A stretch of 64,000 bases of DNA, taken from JACPYF01 sp964348695. GTDB lineage: Bacteria > Patescibacteriota > Saccharimonadia > Saccharimonadales > Saccharimonadaceae. Below the pieces are notes generated by a model. That model was given only the letters and a program-made list of their open reading frames with translations, was not told where the DNA came from and ran no database searches. This document shows, in pieces, positions 49,451 to 56,880 of this stretch. The stretch lies in NCBI GenBank assembly GCA_964348695.1, contig CAYGDI010000002.1, positions 186,001 to 250,000 on the forward strand. Reading direction: 5' to 3'. The number at the start of each line of letters is the position of its first letter. Positions within the stretch are counted from its first letter, which is position 1. The position numbers were made by a program, and so were the translations under genes.

Positions 49451-50821
49451 ATGGCAAAAAAGAATTTTGATTATGATCTATTGGTTATCGGCAGCGGTGC
49501 TGGCGGCTCAATCGCAGCTGCAATTGTTGCCCGACAAGGAAAAAGGGTTGCATTGGTTGAAAAAGGGTTGTTGGGTGGTGATTCAGCAAATATTGGTGAT
49601 GTACCCGCAAATGCTATGTTACATGTTGCTAGGATATTTTCTGAAGCAAAATCAGCGGGAAAATTTGGTATTCGGTCAAACGCCATTGGTTATAACTACC
49701 CTAGTATTAAAAACTGGAAAGAAAAAGTTGTTTCACGAACAGTCACGGGTGGCGGAAAAAGATATTTTGAATCAGTTGGTGTAACTGTGATTGCAGGCTC
49801 GGCACATTTTATTAGTCCTCACGAAGTCAGTATCAATCGACGTCATGTATCTGCAGAACATATTCTAATAGCTAGTGGCGCACAGTGGTCACTTCCAGAT
49901 ATCACAGGCCTCGACAAGGTCGATTGTCTCACACCAGCAACTGCACTCGATTTGATCCGTCCACCAAAAAGTTTGTTCGTTATTGGCGGAGGCGCTGTTG
50001 GACTGGAGTTTGCACGACTTTTTAGTGCATTTGGTTCAAAAATATATATTGGTGAAATTGCACCGAGATTGCTTCCTAGAGAAGATCAGGAGGCTGGTGT
50101 GCTAGCAGCAAAGATTTTGTCACAACAATATGGCGTCACTCCTCTAACAGAAACCAGGGTAACAAAAGTTACAAAAGACGGTGCTGCAAAACGAGTGACT
50201 TTTATGCAAGGACGAGAAGAGCGGTCGGTCAAAGTAGAAGAGGTTCTAATTGCAGCAGGCAAGGTACCTCGAGTAGATATTGGTTTAGAAAATGCTGGTA
50301 TCGACTATTCACCACGAGGCATAGAAGTCAATGAATACCTACAAACTAGCGCTCGTCATATATTCGCCGCAGGAGACGTATTGGGCGGCTTTGGCCTCAC
50401 TCATGTTGCTCTGATGGAGAGCCGAGTTGTTGCGCATAATATTCTGCGCAAACAAAAGGCATCACCAAACTATCGTAGTATCCCTAGGATTACTAACATC
50501 GTACCGGAAATTGCTTCTGTCGGTATGAATGAAGATGACTTGATAAAGAGAGATCTCGCATATAAAAAATCAGTTGTTCCGCTAGGTATTGTCGGTCGAG
50601 CAATCATTACCGACACGCACGAGGGTTTTGTCAAGATACTAGCTGATAAAAAAACCGGGCGTATTCTGGGTGCGACTATTGCTGCGCCCTACGCGGGTGA
50701 GATGATACACGAATTGACTTTGGCTATTGCCCACGATATGACTGCAGGCGATATTGCGAGTACGATGCATGCTTTTCCGTCATGGTCTGAAGCTATACGT
50801 ATAGCATGTGCAAAAATCTAA
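49451..50821 (+). CDS. Dihydrolipoamide-dehydrogenase/MerA-like flavoprotein without redox disulfide
   Basis: 456 residues. FAD motif VIGSGAGGSIAA (~12-23), NAD(P) motif FVIGGGAVGLEFARL, second FAD motif HIFAAGDVLGG, and dimerisation domain ending MHAFPSWSEAIR with the usual His. At the place of the redox-active CxxxxC the sequence is GGDSANIGDVPAN: both cysteines are replaced (Ser45, Asp50). It therefore cannot work by disulfide exchange like LPD, MerA or glutathione reductase; it may be an NAD(P)H oxidase, quinone or transhydrogenase-like enzyme. Last gene of its operon; overlaps the ECF sigma gene tail to tail by 4 nt. Confidence 0.88.
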   Translation: MAKKNFDYDLLVIGSGAGGSIAAAIVARQGKRVALVEKGLLGGDSANIGDVPANAMLHVARIFSEAKSAGKFGIRSNAIGYNYPSIKNWKEKVVSRTVTGGGKRYFESVGVTVIAGSAHFISPHEVSINRRHVSAEHILIASGAQWSLPDITGLDKVDCLTPATALDLIRPPKSLFVIGGGAVGLEFARLFSAFGSKIYIGEIAPRLLPREDQEAGVLAAKILSQQYGVTPLTETRVTKVTKDGAAKRVTFMQGREERSVKVEEVLIAAGKVPRVDIGLENAGIDYSPRGIEVNEYLQTSARHIFAAGDVLGGFGLTHVALMESRVVAHNILRKQKASPNYRSIPRITNIVPEIASVGMNEDDLIKRDLAYKKSVVPLGIVGRAIITDTHEGFVKILADKKTGRILGATIAAPYAGEMIHELTLAIAHDMTAGDIASTMHAFPSWSEAIRIACAKI

Positions 50822-51459
50822 GAGTTTAGAAGTGACACTTCACCAATAGCCGACCGAGCATTGGTACGTGCCCGTTGAACAACAGACTTGATCGCTTTGT
50901 CTGACACAGCGTTTTCTTTTGTTGCGACCTCATGGTATTTGAGCCCATACCACGCTGTCAAAAAAAGCGCTTTTCTCTGTGATTCTGGTAATACATCAAG
51001 CGATGCTACTGCTTCATGAAATTCCAAAACAACTTCGGGGTTGGCAAATTCGCTATTCATCGAAACCACACCTGAGGCGGCAGAATCTATATCCATAAAA
51101 TACTCAACGGAGTGATTATTCCGATACCGTATTTTGTTCAGAGCAACATTGCGTGCGATTGCGTACAACCATGCAGGTAACGAGCTTTTTGTTGACACCT
51201 GCAATTTGCCCATTGCAGCCCAGGCTTTCATCAAAGTCTCTTGGACAATATCTTCGGCAAGATCACGCCCTACACCATTGTTATTGTCCACCATATAAGC
51301 CACAAATCTCTGCAAAGGTACTCTAAATTCATTTGCAATGTCTTCGAACGCGATTTCTTTGGCTTCTCTATCTGATAATTCTGACTGTAGACATCGAACT
51401 CTCTGATCGACAAATTCTTGTTCTTCTGTTTGTATTTCTGGAGATTTTTTTCTGTACAT
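50818..51459 (-). CDS. ECF-type RNA polymerase sigma factor
   Basis: 213 residues. Sigma-2 region: DLAEDIVQETLMKAWAAMGKL and LPAWLYAIARNVALNKIRYR; sigma-4 region: LDVLPESQRKALFLTAWYGL ... KSVVQRARTNARSAI. It lacks regions 1.1 and 3, as expected for ECF. The ATG at 51459 is preferred, since the longer frame upstream overlaps promoter-like sequence near the initiator tRNA. No anti-sigma gene is adjacent. Confidence 0.88.
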   Translation of the reverse strand: MYRKKSPEIQTEEQEFVDQRVRCLQSELSDREAKEIAFEDIANEFRVPLQRFVAYMVDNNNGVGRDLAEDIVQETLMKAWAAMGKLQVSTKSSLPAWLYAIARNVALNKIRYRNNHSVEYFMDIDSAASGVVSMNSEFANPEVVLEFHEAVASLDVLPESQRKALFLTAWYGLKYHEVATKENAVSDKAIKSVVQRARTNARSAIGEVSLLNS

Positions 51460-51507
51460 CGTTAGTATATTAATATCATATTTTGTAACTTTAAGCAAAA
51501 ATACTTG

Positions 51508-51536
51508 TTGCGCTGAGCAACGAAAACTGTTACAAT
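51508..51536 (+). promoter_or_regulatory. Promoter of initiator tRNA
   Basis: TTGCGC (51508-51513), 17-bp spacer, TACAAT (51531-51536), 17 nt before the tRNA. Confidence 0.5.
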
Positions 51537-51553
51537 GGGCTAACAACAAACGC

Positions 51554-51631
51554 CGCGGGGTGGAGCAGTCTGGTCAGCTCGTGTGGCTCATAACCACAAG
51601 GTCGTAGGTTCAAATCCTACCCCCGCTACCA
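51554..51631 (+). tRNA. Initiator tRNA-fMet(CAU)
   Basis: 78 nt with encoded CCA. Acceptor CGCGGGG/CCCCGCT leaves C1-U72 unpaired, the bacterial initiator hallmark (usually C1-A72). Anticodon loop CTCATAA, stem TGTGG/CCACA, T-arm GTAGG TTCAAAT CCTAC. Confidence 0.93.
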
Positions 51632-51641
51632 AGAAATTTTT

Positions 51642-51674
51642 AAAAAAACCTGGTCTCAAGTATCAGGTTTTTTT
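51642..51674. terminator. Bidirectional terminator between tRNA-fMet and FtsB-like gene
   Basis: AAAAAAACCTG / CAGGTTTTTTT with an 11-nt loop. It overlaps the stop codon of the FtsB-like gene. Confidence 0.8.
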
Positions 51675-52070
51675 GTTGGAAAAGAAAAAATCTAACCACG
51701 ATTTGAAATTGTCATTTGTCAATGATGGTTTGTTAGTTGCTTTGCTAGAAGCATCACTGACCGTATTGGTGGGCAATATAAGCATATGCTCCCCGCTAGC
51801 TGCTTTGCCAAATTTTTGTCGGGCCTGCAGCTCTTGGTATTCTTTGCTAGCAAAATATGCATTTTCGAGCTCTAAAGTATCGGCCTCGAGAGTACTGGCA
51901 TCTACCTGTGACTGCAGAACATCAACTTGGCGTTGCAAGACGTAATTGTTTTGCAGCGCAGTCATAGTGCTCCATACAAATCCTGACGCCATTAGTAGAG
52001 CTGCTGTCAGCACAATATTGTCTAATGTATAGTAGTGTTTCACCAGTTGGCGAATTGTGTGGATGTTCAT
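51663..52070 (-). CDS. FtsB/DivIC-like septum formation initiator
   Basis: 135 residues. One N-terminal transmembrane helix (NIVLTAALLMASGFVW), a coiled coil (LQRQVDVLQSQVDASTLEADTLELE) and a short C-terminal segment YQELQARQKFGKAASGEHMLIL, which matches the FtsB/DivIC pattern (Y-x-R-x-x-x-G-x-x-x-x-GE). It scaffolds the divisome with FtsL and FtsQ. Length typical. Confidence 0.82.
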   Translation of the reverse strand: MNIHTIRQLVKHYYTLDNIVLTAALLMASGFVWSTMTALQNNYVLQRQVDVLQSQVDASTLEADTLELENAYFASKEYQELQARQKFGKAASGEHMLILPTNTVSDASSKATNKPSLTNDNFKSWLDFFFSNKKT

Positions 52071-52103
52071 AATCTGTATCTATATTGTATATCATAAAAA
52101 GTA

Positions 52104-52152
52104 GAAAAGCCCGCACTGCAACCGAGAGATGAATCTCGGTGCAGCACGGGCT
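52104..52152 (-). terminator. Terminator of the ~275-nt RNA
   Basis: Long interrupted stem AGCCCG/CGGGCT, CTGCA/TGCAG, CGAGA/TCTCG, then TTTT on the minus strand; no T-run on the plus strand. Confidence 0.85.
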
Positions 52153-52378
52153 GTTGATGACGAGAGCGCTATGCAGGCCCGACAGAGATCAAGTAACAAA
52201 ACTCATAGCGAGGTCTGTCGCCTCTGGTAATGTAATCATGCCTGATGCAACAATCGTCATTCTTTGCGAACGGCGAAGTTTAGTTGATCAACTAGCTATT
52301 CCCGCATAGAGAACTCTTTTGCGAGGTTAGAGCCTCAAAGTTCTAGCGGCAGCGACCGACGCACTCCACCGTCGTCAT
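52104..52378 (-). ncRNA. ~275-nt structured RNA gene, family not identified
   Basis: Bounded by a promoter (below) and a strong terminator (AGCCCG...CGGGCT with CGAGA/TCTCG, 52108-52152, then TTTT). A 7-bp outer helix (52372-52378 with 52157-52163) closes the RNA. Inside, hairpin GAGG-CGACAGA-CCTC has a 7-nt loop (52214-52220) fully complementary to TCTGTCG (52180-52186) in the loop of the next hairpin (GCTATG/CATAGC), a clear pseudoknot. TAGTTGATCAACTA (52281-52294) and a GAACT/AGTTC stem lie 5'. Signatures of RNase P, tmRNA, SRP and 6S RNA are not seen. No coding frame spans it. Confidence 0.8.
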
Positions 52379-52384
52379 AACACA

Positions 52385-52413
52385 ATTATATAAGTTATGC
52401 ACAATTTTGCAAA
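52385..52413 (-). promoter_or_regulatory. Promoter of the ~275-nt RNA
   Basis: TTTGCA (52408-52413), 17-bp spacer, TATAAT (52385-52390). The predicted +1 is at 52378, where the closing helix starts. Confidence 0.75.
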
Positions 52414-52418
52414 CCAAT

Positions 52419-52434
52419 CCGCCAGCTGGCGGAT
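52419..52434. promoter_or_regulatory. 16-bp perfect palindrome upstream of the RNA promoter
   Basis: TCCGCCAGCTGGCGGA lies 5 bp upstream of the -35 box, a typical activator or repressor position. Confidence 0.5.
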
Positions 52435-52453
52435 GTTTGCGAAATTGAAAGGA

Positions 52454-52528
52454 GGATTAGCGAAAAGCTACAGACAACAGGACACAAGTTTACTTTTGTT
52501 CTGTTGTCGAAAGCTGACAGCTTAATCC
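52454..52528. repeat. 75-nt imperfect inverted repeat after tRNA-Ile2
   Basis: GGATTA/TAATCC outer and GACAACAG/CTGTTGTC inner arms form a long hairpin immediately 3' of the tRNA. It could protect or terminate the tRNA precursor or be a separate small RNA; pairing is slightly better on the plus strand. Confidence 0.5.
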
Positions 52529-52532
52529 GACG

Positions 52533-52608
52533 TGGTGGGGGTGGTTGGATTTGAACCAACGGCCAATCAGTTATGAGCCGACTGCTCTAACCACTGAGCT
52601 ACACCCCC
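52533..52608 (-). tRNA. tRNA with CAU anticodon, probable tRNA-Ile2
   Basis: 76 nt with encoded CCA. Acceptor GGGGGTG/CACCCCC, D-arm GCTCAGTGGTTAGAGC, anticodon loop CTCATAA, T-arm GTTGG TTCAAAT CCAAC. D-arm, anticodon-stem context and variable region (TTGGCC) resemble tRNA-Ile(CAU) rather than tRNA-Met. It would be the substrate of TilS (40961-41812), since two other CAU tRNAs already serve as elongator and initiator Met. Confidence 0.88.
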
Positions 52609-52637
52609 AGTGAAAACCATTATAACAGATTGAAAGT

Positions 52638-53747
52638 CTATTCCCAGCGAAAAACTTTAAAGGCTACGGTGTATACAACAAGTCCCCAAATAGCGATGAT
52701 TCCCATTTCAGGACCTAGATCAAATAACGTCTTGCCCTCTGTGATAATCATTCTGAAAGAGTCAATAATTGGCGTCAGTGGCAAAAAGGCAGAGGCTGTT
52801 TGTAGCCATTCTGGCATGAGGAAGCGAGGGAAAAATGTACCTGAAAGAAACATCATAGGAAAGGTTATAAGATTTGCAAGTGGTGCTGCTTGGTTTTCGT
52901 TCTTTGCCCAGCCGCCTATCGCCAACCCTACTCCGAACACCACAGTTGTACCAAAAAGTACTACCGCGAGTAAACTCAGATAATCGCCCTGCATGTTGAG
53001 ATTAAAGAAAATGAGAGCAACAGCAAACATCAGTGCAACTGATATAACACCTATGAATACCTGCGAGAAAACATTCGCAACAAAATATTCCCAAACTCTT
53101 AGTGTCGTTGTGTGGTATCTACGTAGAATACCCTGCTGTTTCATACGTGGGAATACTGTCGTAGGGCCAAATATTCCCAGACTCAAAATAGAAAAGCCGA
53201 GTAGTCCTGAGAAAATATAGTCAAATGAACTGAGGCCTGGTTCTTTGGTAGAAACAGCTTTGACGGTAAATGGCTCGACCAAGGCTCCCGTTACCTTTTG
53301 GTTAATTTGTTTGAAGACACTTGAAAGTACTGACGTCAGCGCTTGGCCGGCTTGTTCAGAATTTTGATCATACAGTATTTGTGCTTGACCAGTAGGATAT
53401 GTATTGCCAGGCTGGACTTCACCAAAGTCGCGTGGAAGCTTGATGATAGCGTCTATTTCGCCACGCTTCATCTTTTCTTTGGCGTCATCTGTATCTTTTA
53501 TATCACTACTGACTTTGATGAGATCGTCTTTTTTCATCTCACGAACAAAGTTGGTCGTAAACTGGTTGTCTGCATTGCTAATAAGGGCGACCTTGAACGA
53601 TATCTCACTGCTTTTGCCAAATATACCACCAAATACAAATAGAAATATCAAAGGAAAAATAAAGATAAAGAACAAGGCAACTTTGTCACGAAAAGCACGC
53701 AAAATATCGATTCTGGCAAATGTATAGATGGTGTATAGAGATTTCAT
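52638..53747 (-). CDS. ABC-2-type exporter permease
   Basis: 369 residues. One N-terminal membrane helix, a ~140-residue extracytoplasmic domain (KVALISNADNQ ... ILYDQNSEQAG), then five membrane helices with the ABC-2 features FGPTTVFPRMKQQGILRRY and MFLSGTFFPRFLMPEWLQ. It forms an exporter with the adjacent ATPase, whose stop overlaps its start by one base. Substrate unknown; similar pairs export drugs, lipids or peptides. Confidence 0.9.
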   Translation of the reverse strand: MKSLYTIYTFARIDILRAFRDKVALFFIFIFPLIFLFVFGGIFGKSSEISFKVALISNADNQFTTNFVREMKKDDLIKVSSDIKDTDDAKEKMKRGEIDAIIKLPRDFGEVQPGNTYPTGQAQILYDQNSEQAGQALTSVLSSVFKQINQKVTGALVEPFTVKAVSTKEPGLSSFDYIFSGLLGFSILSLGIFGPTTVFPRMKQQGILRRYHTTTLRVWEYFVANVFSQVFIGVISVALMFAVALIFFNLNMQGDYLSLLAVVLFGTTVVFGVGLAIGGWAKNENQAAPLANLITFPMMFLSGTFFPRFLMPEWLQTASAFLPLTPIIDSFRMIITEGKTLFDLGPEMGIIAIWGLVVYTVAFKVFRWE

Positions 53748-54502
53748 CAGTCTCTTAGTGCCTTTCCTGTTAGGTCAATAAAGACATCTTCTAGGTTTGC
53801 CTGCTCAACGTGTTGCTGTTTTTTAAAGCCACGTTTTAACAGCTGTTTTACTAGATTCTTCGGTGTATCTAGTGCGATAATCTGGCCTTCGTCCATGACT
53901 GCTATGCGATCGCACAGTAGTTCAGCTTCGTCCATATAATGTGTAGTCATCACAACTGTCACCCCAGCTTTTTGAATTTGTTTTACGAGATCCCAAAGAT
54001 TGCGCCTCGCCTGAGGGTCTAGTCCGGTCGTTGGTTCATCGAGAAAAAAGACTTTTGGTTGATGTACCAGCGCAGCTGCTATAGAAAACCGCTGTCGTTG
54101 ACCTCCTGAAAGTTCTTCGACATAGTTTTTTGCCTTGTCTTGTAATTGGACGTCTTTTAGCGATTGCATAGGATCGATTCTTTCGCCATATGCAGAGGCA
54201 AAAAGTTCTAACAACTCTGTCAGCCGTGTCTTGTCCTGAAAGCTAGGGCTTTGTGGTTGCACGCCGATAATATGTTTTACTTTTTGCGGTTGTGAGGCGA
54301 CGTCTAGCTTGTCTATAGTCACTGTCCCACTATCTATATCCCTGATGGTCTCCATCATCTCAAGAGTTGTTGTTTTGCCGGCACCATTTGGACCAAGAAT
54401 ACCGAAAATCTCTCCCTTGTTTACCTCGAAGCTCACACCGTTCACCGCTTGCTTGTCTCCATAGCGCTTTTTGAGGTCTTTTACCTTTATCATCACAGTC
54501 AT
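53747..54502 (-). CDS. ABC transporter ATP-binding protein
   Basis: 251 residues. Walker A GPNGAGKTTTL, Q-loop GVQPQSPSF, signature LSGGQRQRFSIA, Walker B VFFLDEPTTGLD, H-loop TTHYMDEAE. This is the DrrA/CcmA-like subgroup that pairs with ABC-2 permeases. Two in-frame ATGs (54502 and 54493) are possible; neither has a clear ribosome site. It powers the permease encoded downstream. Confidence 0.93.
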   Translation of the reverse strand: MTVMIKVKDLKKRYGDKQAVNGVSFEVNKGEIFGILGPNGAGKTTTLEMMETIRDIDSGTVTIDKLDVASQPQKVKHIIGVQPQSPSFQDKTRLTELLELFASAYGERIDPMQSLKDVQLQDKAKNYVEELSGGQRQRFSIAAALVHQPKVFFLDEPTTGLDPQARRNLWDLVKQIQKAGVTVVMTTHYMDEAELLCDRIAVMDEGQIIALDTPKNLVKQLLKRGFKKQQHVEQANLEDVFIDLTGKALRD

Positions 54503-54542
54503 TGCAATCAACTATAGCCGTTATTGGTATTTGTGGCAACCA

Positions 54543-54575
54543 AAAAGCCCCGACTGGAAGGTCGGGGCGTTTTTA
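54543..54575. terminator. Bidirectional terminator
   Basis: GCCCCGAC/GTCGGGGC perfect stem flanked by A5 and T5; ends the transcript of the 68-residue protein gene. Confidence 0.85.
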
Positions 54576-54638
54576 GCACCTTTTTGTTTGTCCCTAGTCT
54601 AACGTATAAGGTTCGGCTTGGGCAAGCAAAAAATGATG

Positions 54639-54845
54639 TTATTTTTTCTTAAGTGTCAAAAAACCGTTGCGTGGGTTTTCTTGAACTTGACGGTCACTTG
54701 GCAAATCACATGGTTCACCTTTTTCGTTCTTAGCTTTTTTTGCAAAGAAGTAAATAGTGTACGTTTTTCCACCGCGAAGTGTTACGTCTTTTTTATGCAA
54801 GTAGTATGTTACACCCTTTGAATTTGTGTGCTCGTAAGCTGCCAT
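54639..54845 (-). CDS. Small conserved CPR-type protein, 68 residues
   Basis: Lys/Thr/Gly-rich beta protein (SKGVTYYLHKKDVTLRGG, TIYFFAKKAKNEKGEPCDLP, ending LTLKKK). I recall very similar short unnamed proteins as widespread in CPR genomes. It has a perfect AGGAGG 6 nt before the ATG, its own consensus promoter and its own terminator, so it is likely abundant. Function unknown; basic charge fits a nucleic-acid or ribosome partner. Confidence 0.85.
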   Translation of the reverse strand: MAAYEHTNSKGVTYYLHKKDVTLRGGKTYTIYFFAKKAKNEKGEPCDLPSDRQVQENPRNGFLTLKKK

Positions 54846-54883
54846 GTCTCTCCTCCTTGTTTAAAATAATGGCTACGAACTTT

Positions 54884-54912
54884 AGATTAACGCTCCAAGT
54901 CACAGATGTCAA
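54884..54912 (-). promoter_or_regulatory. Promoter of the 68-residue protein gene
   Basis: TTGACA (54907-54912), 17-bp spacer, TAATCT (54884-54889). Confidence 0.7.
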
Positions 54913-54916
54913 CACT

Positions 54917-55573
54917 TTAGACAATTTTTGTTTGATGTCGCACGACTGCTTTTAGTGTATATAACAGCGCTAACCTCAGTAAAATAACCACCGTAATACC
55001 TATCATTATCACTACAGCGATTCCGGCAATATCAAATGAAATCAGAGGCGATGCAAAGTTGTAGTGGTAATTCTCGATATGAGGAGTGCTCGCTGTTTGC
55101 TGGTTTTCAGGCAGCTCAGCAACAGCATTTGCAACACACGTCACATAGTCGTTGCGAAACGAATCAGCACTACCTTGAAATTTGGCACGACAATCTATAG
55201 CTGCTTTTTGGTAAATATCACTGTTCGAATTGTGACTTTCTGCAGCTGCCGCGATCGCAGCGGCATAGTCGCGGTTATAGATATTTTCTAAAAAGATACC
55301 TTTTCCAAGATCACTATTCATATGGGAAGATACGTAGTGTTGCAATGCAACAAGTTCTTGTTTTGCTTTTTGCGTATCTAGTTTTTTATCAGCCTGCAGT
55401 ACTGCGTCGCGTCTCTCTATCATGCCGATATTGTTGAGCCGTAAAAAAGTTGCCGCAATAAAACCACACAACAGCAATATGAGTATTAGCTGCCATGTTT
55501 TAGCTTTTTTTAGCCACCTGAGGACACGCCTAGCTGTAAAGCGGTCTTTTTGGGCTTCCCACCTCTTATACAT
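54917..55573 (-). CDS. Two-helix membrane protein, 218 residues
   Basis: No family recognised. Basic cytoplasmic start (RRVLRWLKKAK), a transmembrane helix (~29-46), a ~130-residue helical extracytoplasmic domain with two Cys (IDCRAKF, YVTCVAN) likely forming a disulfide, then a second transmembrane helix (~178-205) and a basic tail. Located between the MFS gene (12 nt upstream) and the small 68-residue gene. Confidence 0.72.
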   Translation of the reverse strand: MYKRWEAQKDRFTARRVLRWLKKAKTWQLILILLLCGFIAATFLRLNNIGMIERRDAVLQADKKLDTQKAKQELVALQHYVSSHMNSDLGKGIFLENIYNRDYAAAIAAAAESHNSNSDIYQKAAIDCRAKFQGSADSFRNDYVTCVANAVAELPENQQTASTPHIENYHYNFASPLISFDIAGIAVVIMIGITVVILLRLALLYTLKAVVRHQTKIV

Positions 55574-55585
55574 AACTATCTGTCA

Positions 55586-56833
55586 TTATACACGATGTAT
55601 AAACCGCGTCAGTATCCCCCGACGGTAAACAGCTGTAACATGCAATCCTATTAGCAACATCAATGGCGCAAAAATAAAGTAGATATTCTTCAAAGATTCT
55701 TGGTCATTCATAAAGCTCGTGAGCATTGCCAGCAACAACATCGCTATGGTATCACCAACCACAAGCATAGTTGTCATCGCTGTTATGTAGATAATCCTGT
55801 AGCCAGGTAGGCCGTCCGCTGTATCAAAAATACCGCGAAGCGCAGGTAGCATATAGCCTGTTGTTACCACTTCATTTGCAACATTGATGCTGGCTACTTG
55901 CAATGGAGTGTTGATAAACGGCCTGACAAGATACACCAAAAAATCGCCAACCACACTAAATCGTAACAAAGTCCTACCTTTGTGGTTGTCGACTAATTTG
56001 CCGTAGATATACGAGATTGCAATAGACGCAAATAGTGCGACTGAACTGAGGATACCTAGCTGCAGGTAACTGCCGTTGTCTACAGACCCAAATACGACAA
56101 CTACAACAAACAAACCCCACATGACCCCGGAAGCATTCATATCTATACCGGCAGCAATTTGAGCAATCATTGGTTTATACGCGACTTTGATATTAAAATG
56201 TTTTAGTGTAATCTTTTGATGGATTTTTACAGGTTCGCTAGTAAAGAAAAGTGGTAATGCAGAAACCAACATTAGTAATCCTGCTAGGACAATCATCGCT
56301 ACAGGACCGAACATCAGAGCGACAACTCCACCGATGATAGGACCAACAGCCATCATAACTCTTTCTATAATTTGCATGAGACCTAGCTCTTTGCCAGAAT
56401 GATCGATATGCTTGACTTTGGAAAAATCCACTAGATAACAGACGTCGTATAGTGAACGAGAAAATCCAGCTAAAGGTACGAGCAAGATAAATGCCCAGAT
56501 TCCCCAAATAGGTACGGCGGCCATAGTAAAAGCCGACATAACAAATAATATGTTAGATATGAGTGTTCCGTGTTTTGGTCCATACCGTGCAACAGTCATG
56601 ATCACAAGTGGTGACATACACACTCTCAGGCCAAAATATATGACAAAATACCAAGCCAACCAATTGAGAGAGTAGCCTAACTGATAGAAGTATACTGCAC
56701 TAAAACCACCCATCATTTGCATAGCCATCACACGTAACATGCGAGACGAATACAGCTCGGACATCTCTGAAATAGTCACAGTTCGCCAAAAATGCGTGTG
56801 TCGTACAAAATAATATAGTAGATTGTGTATCAT
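55586..56833 (-). CDS. MFS-type transporter
   Basis: 415 residues with about 12 membrane helices in two six-helix halves and a cytoplasmic loop near the middle (EPVKIHQKITLKHF). Loop 2-3 and loop 8-9 carry glycine/basic residues as in the major facilitator superfamily (MTVARYGPKHG, YGKLVDNHKGRTLLRF). No substrate-specific motif is recognisable. Confidence 0.82.
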   Translation of the reverse strand: MIHNLLYYFVRHTHFWRTVTISEMSELYSSRMLRVMAMQMMGGFSAVYFYQLGYSLNWLAWYFVIYFGLRVCMSPLVIMTVARYGPKHGTLISNILFVMSAFTMAAVPIWGIWAFILLVPLAGFSRSLYDVCYLVDFSKVKHIDHSGKELGLMQIIERVMMAVGPIIGGVVALMFGPVAMIVLAGLLMLVSALPLFFTSEPVKIHQKITLKHFNIKVAYKPMIAQIAAGIDMNASGVMWGLFVVVVVFGSVDNGSYLQLGILSSVALFASIAISYIYGKLVDNHKGRTLLRFSVVGDFLVYLVRPFINTPLQVASINVANEVVTTGYMLPALRGIFDTADGLPGYRIIYITAMTTMLVVGDTIAMLLLAMLTSFMNDQESLKNIYFIFAPLMLLIGLHVTAVYRRGILTRFIHRV

Positions 56834-56880
56834 TGTTTGTTTTTAATCATTTTCTATAGTTTATCAGCTACAATGGTTTT

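Noticed and set aside
52104..52378. RNase P RNA, tmRNA, SRP RNA or 6S RNA
   Set aside because: GAGGAAAGTCC/ACAGAA (RNase P), tRNA-like ends (tmRNA), GGAAG tetraloop domain (SRP), and the single long bubble hairpin (6S) are not visible.
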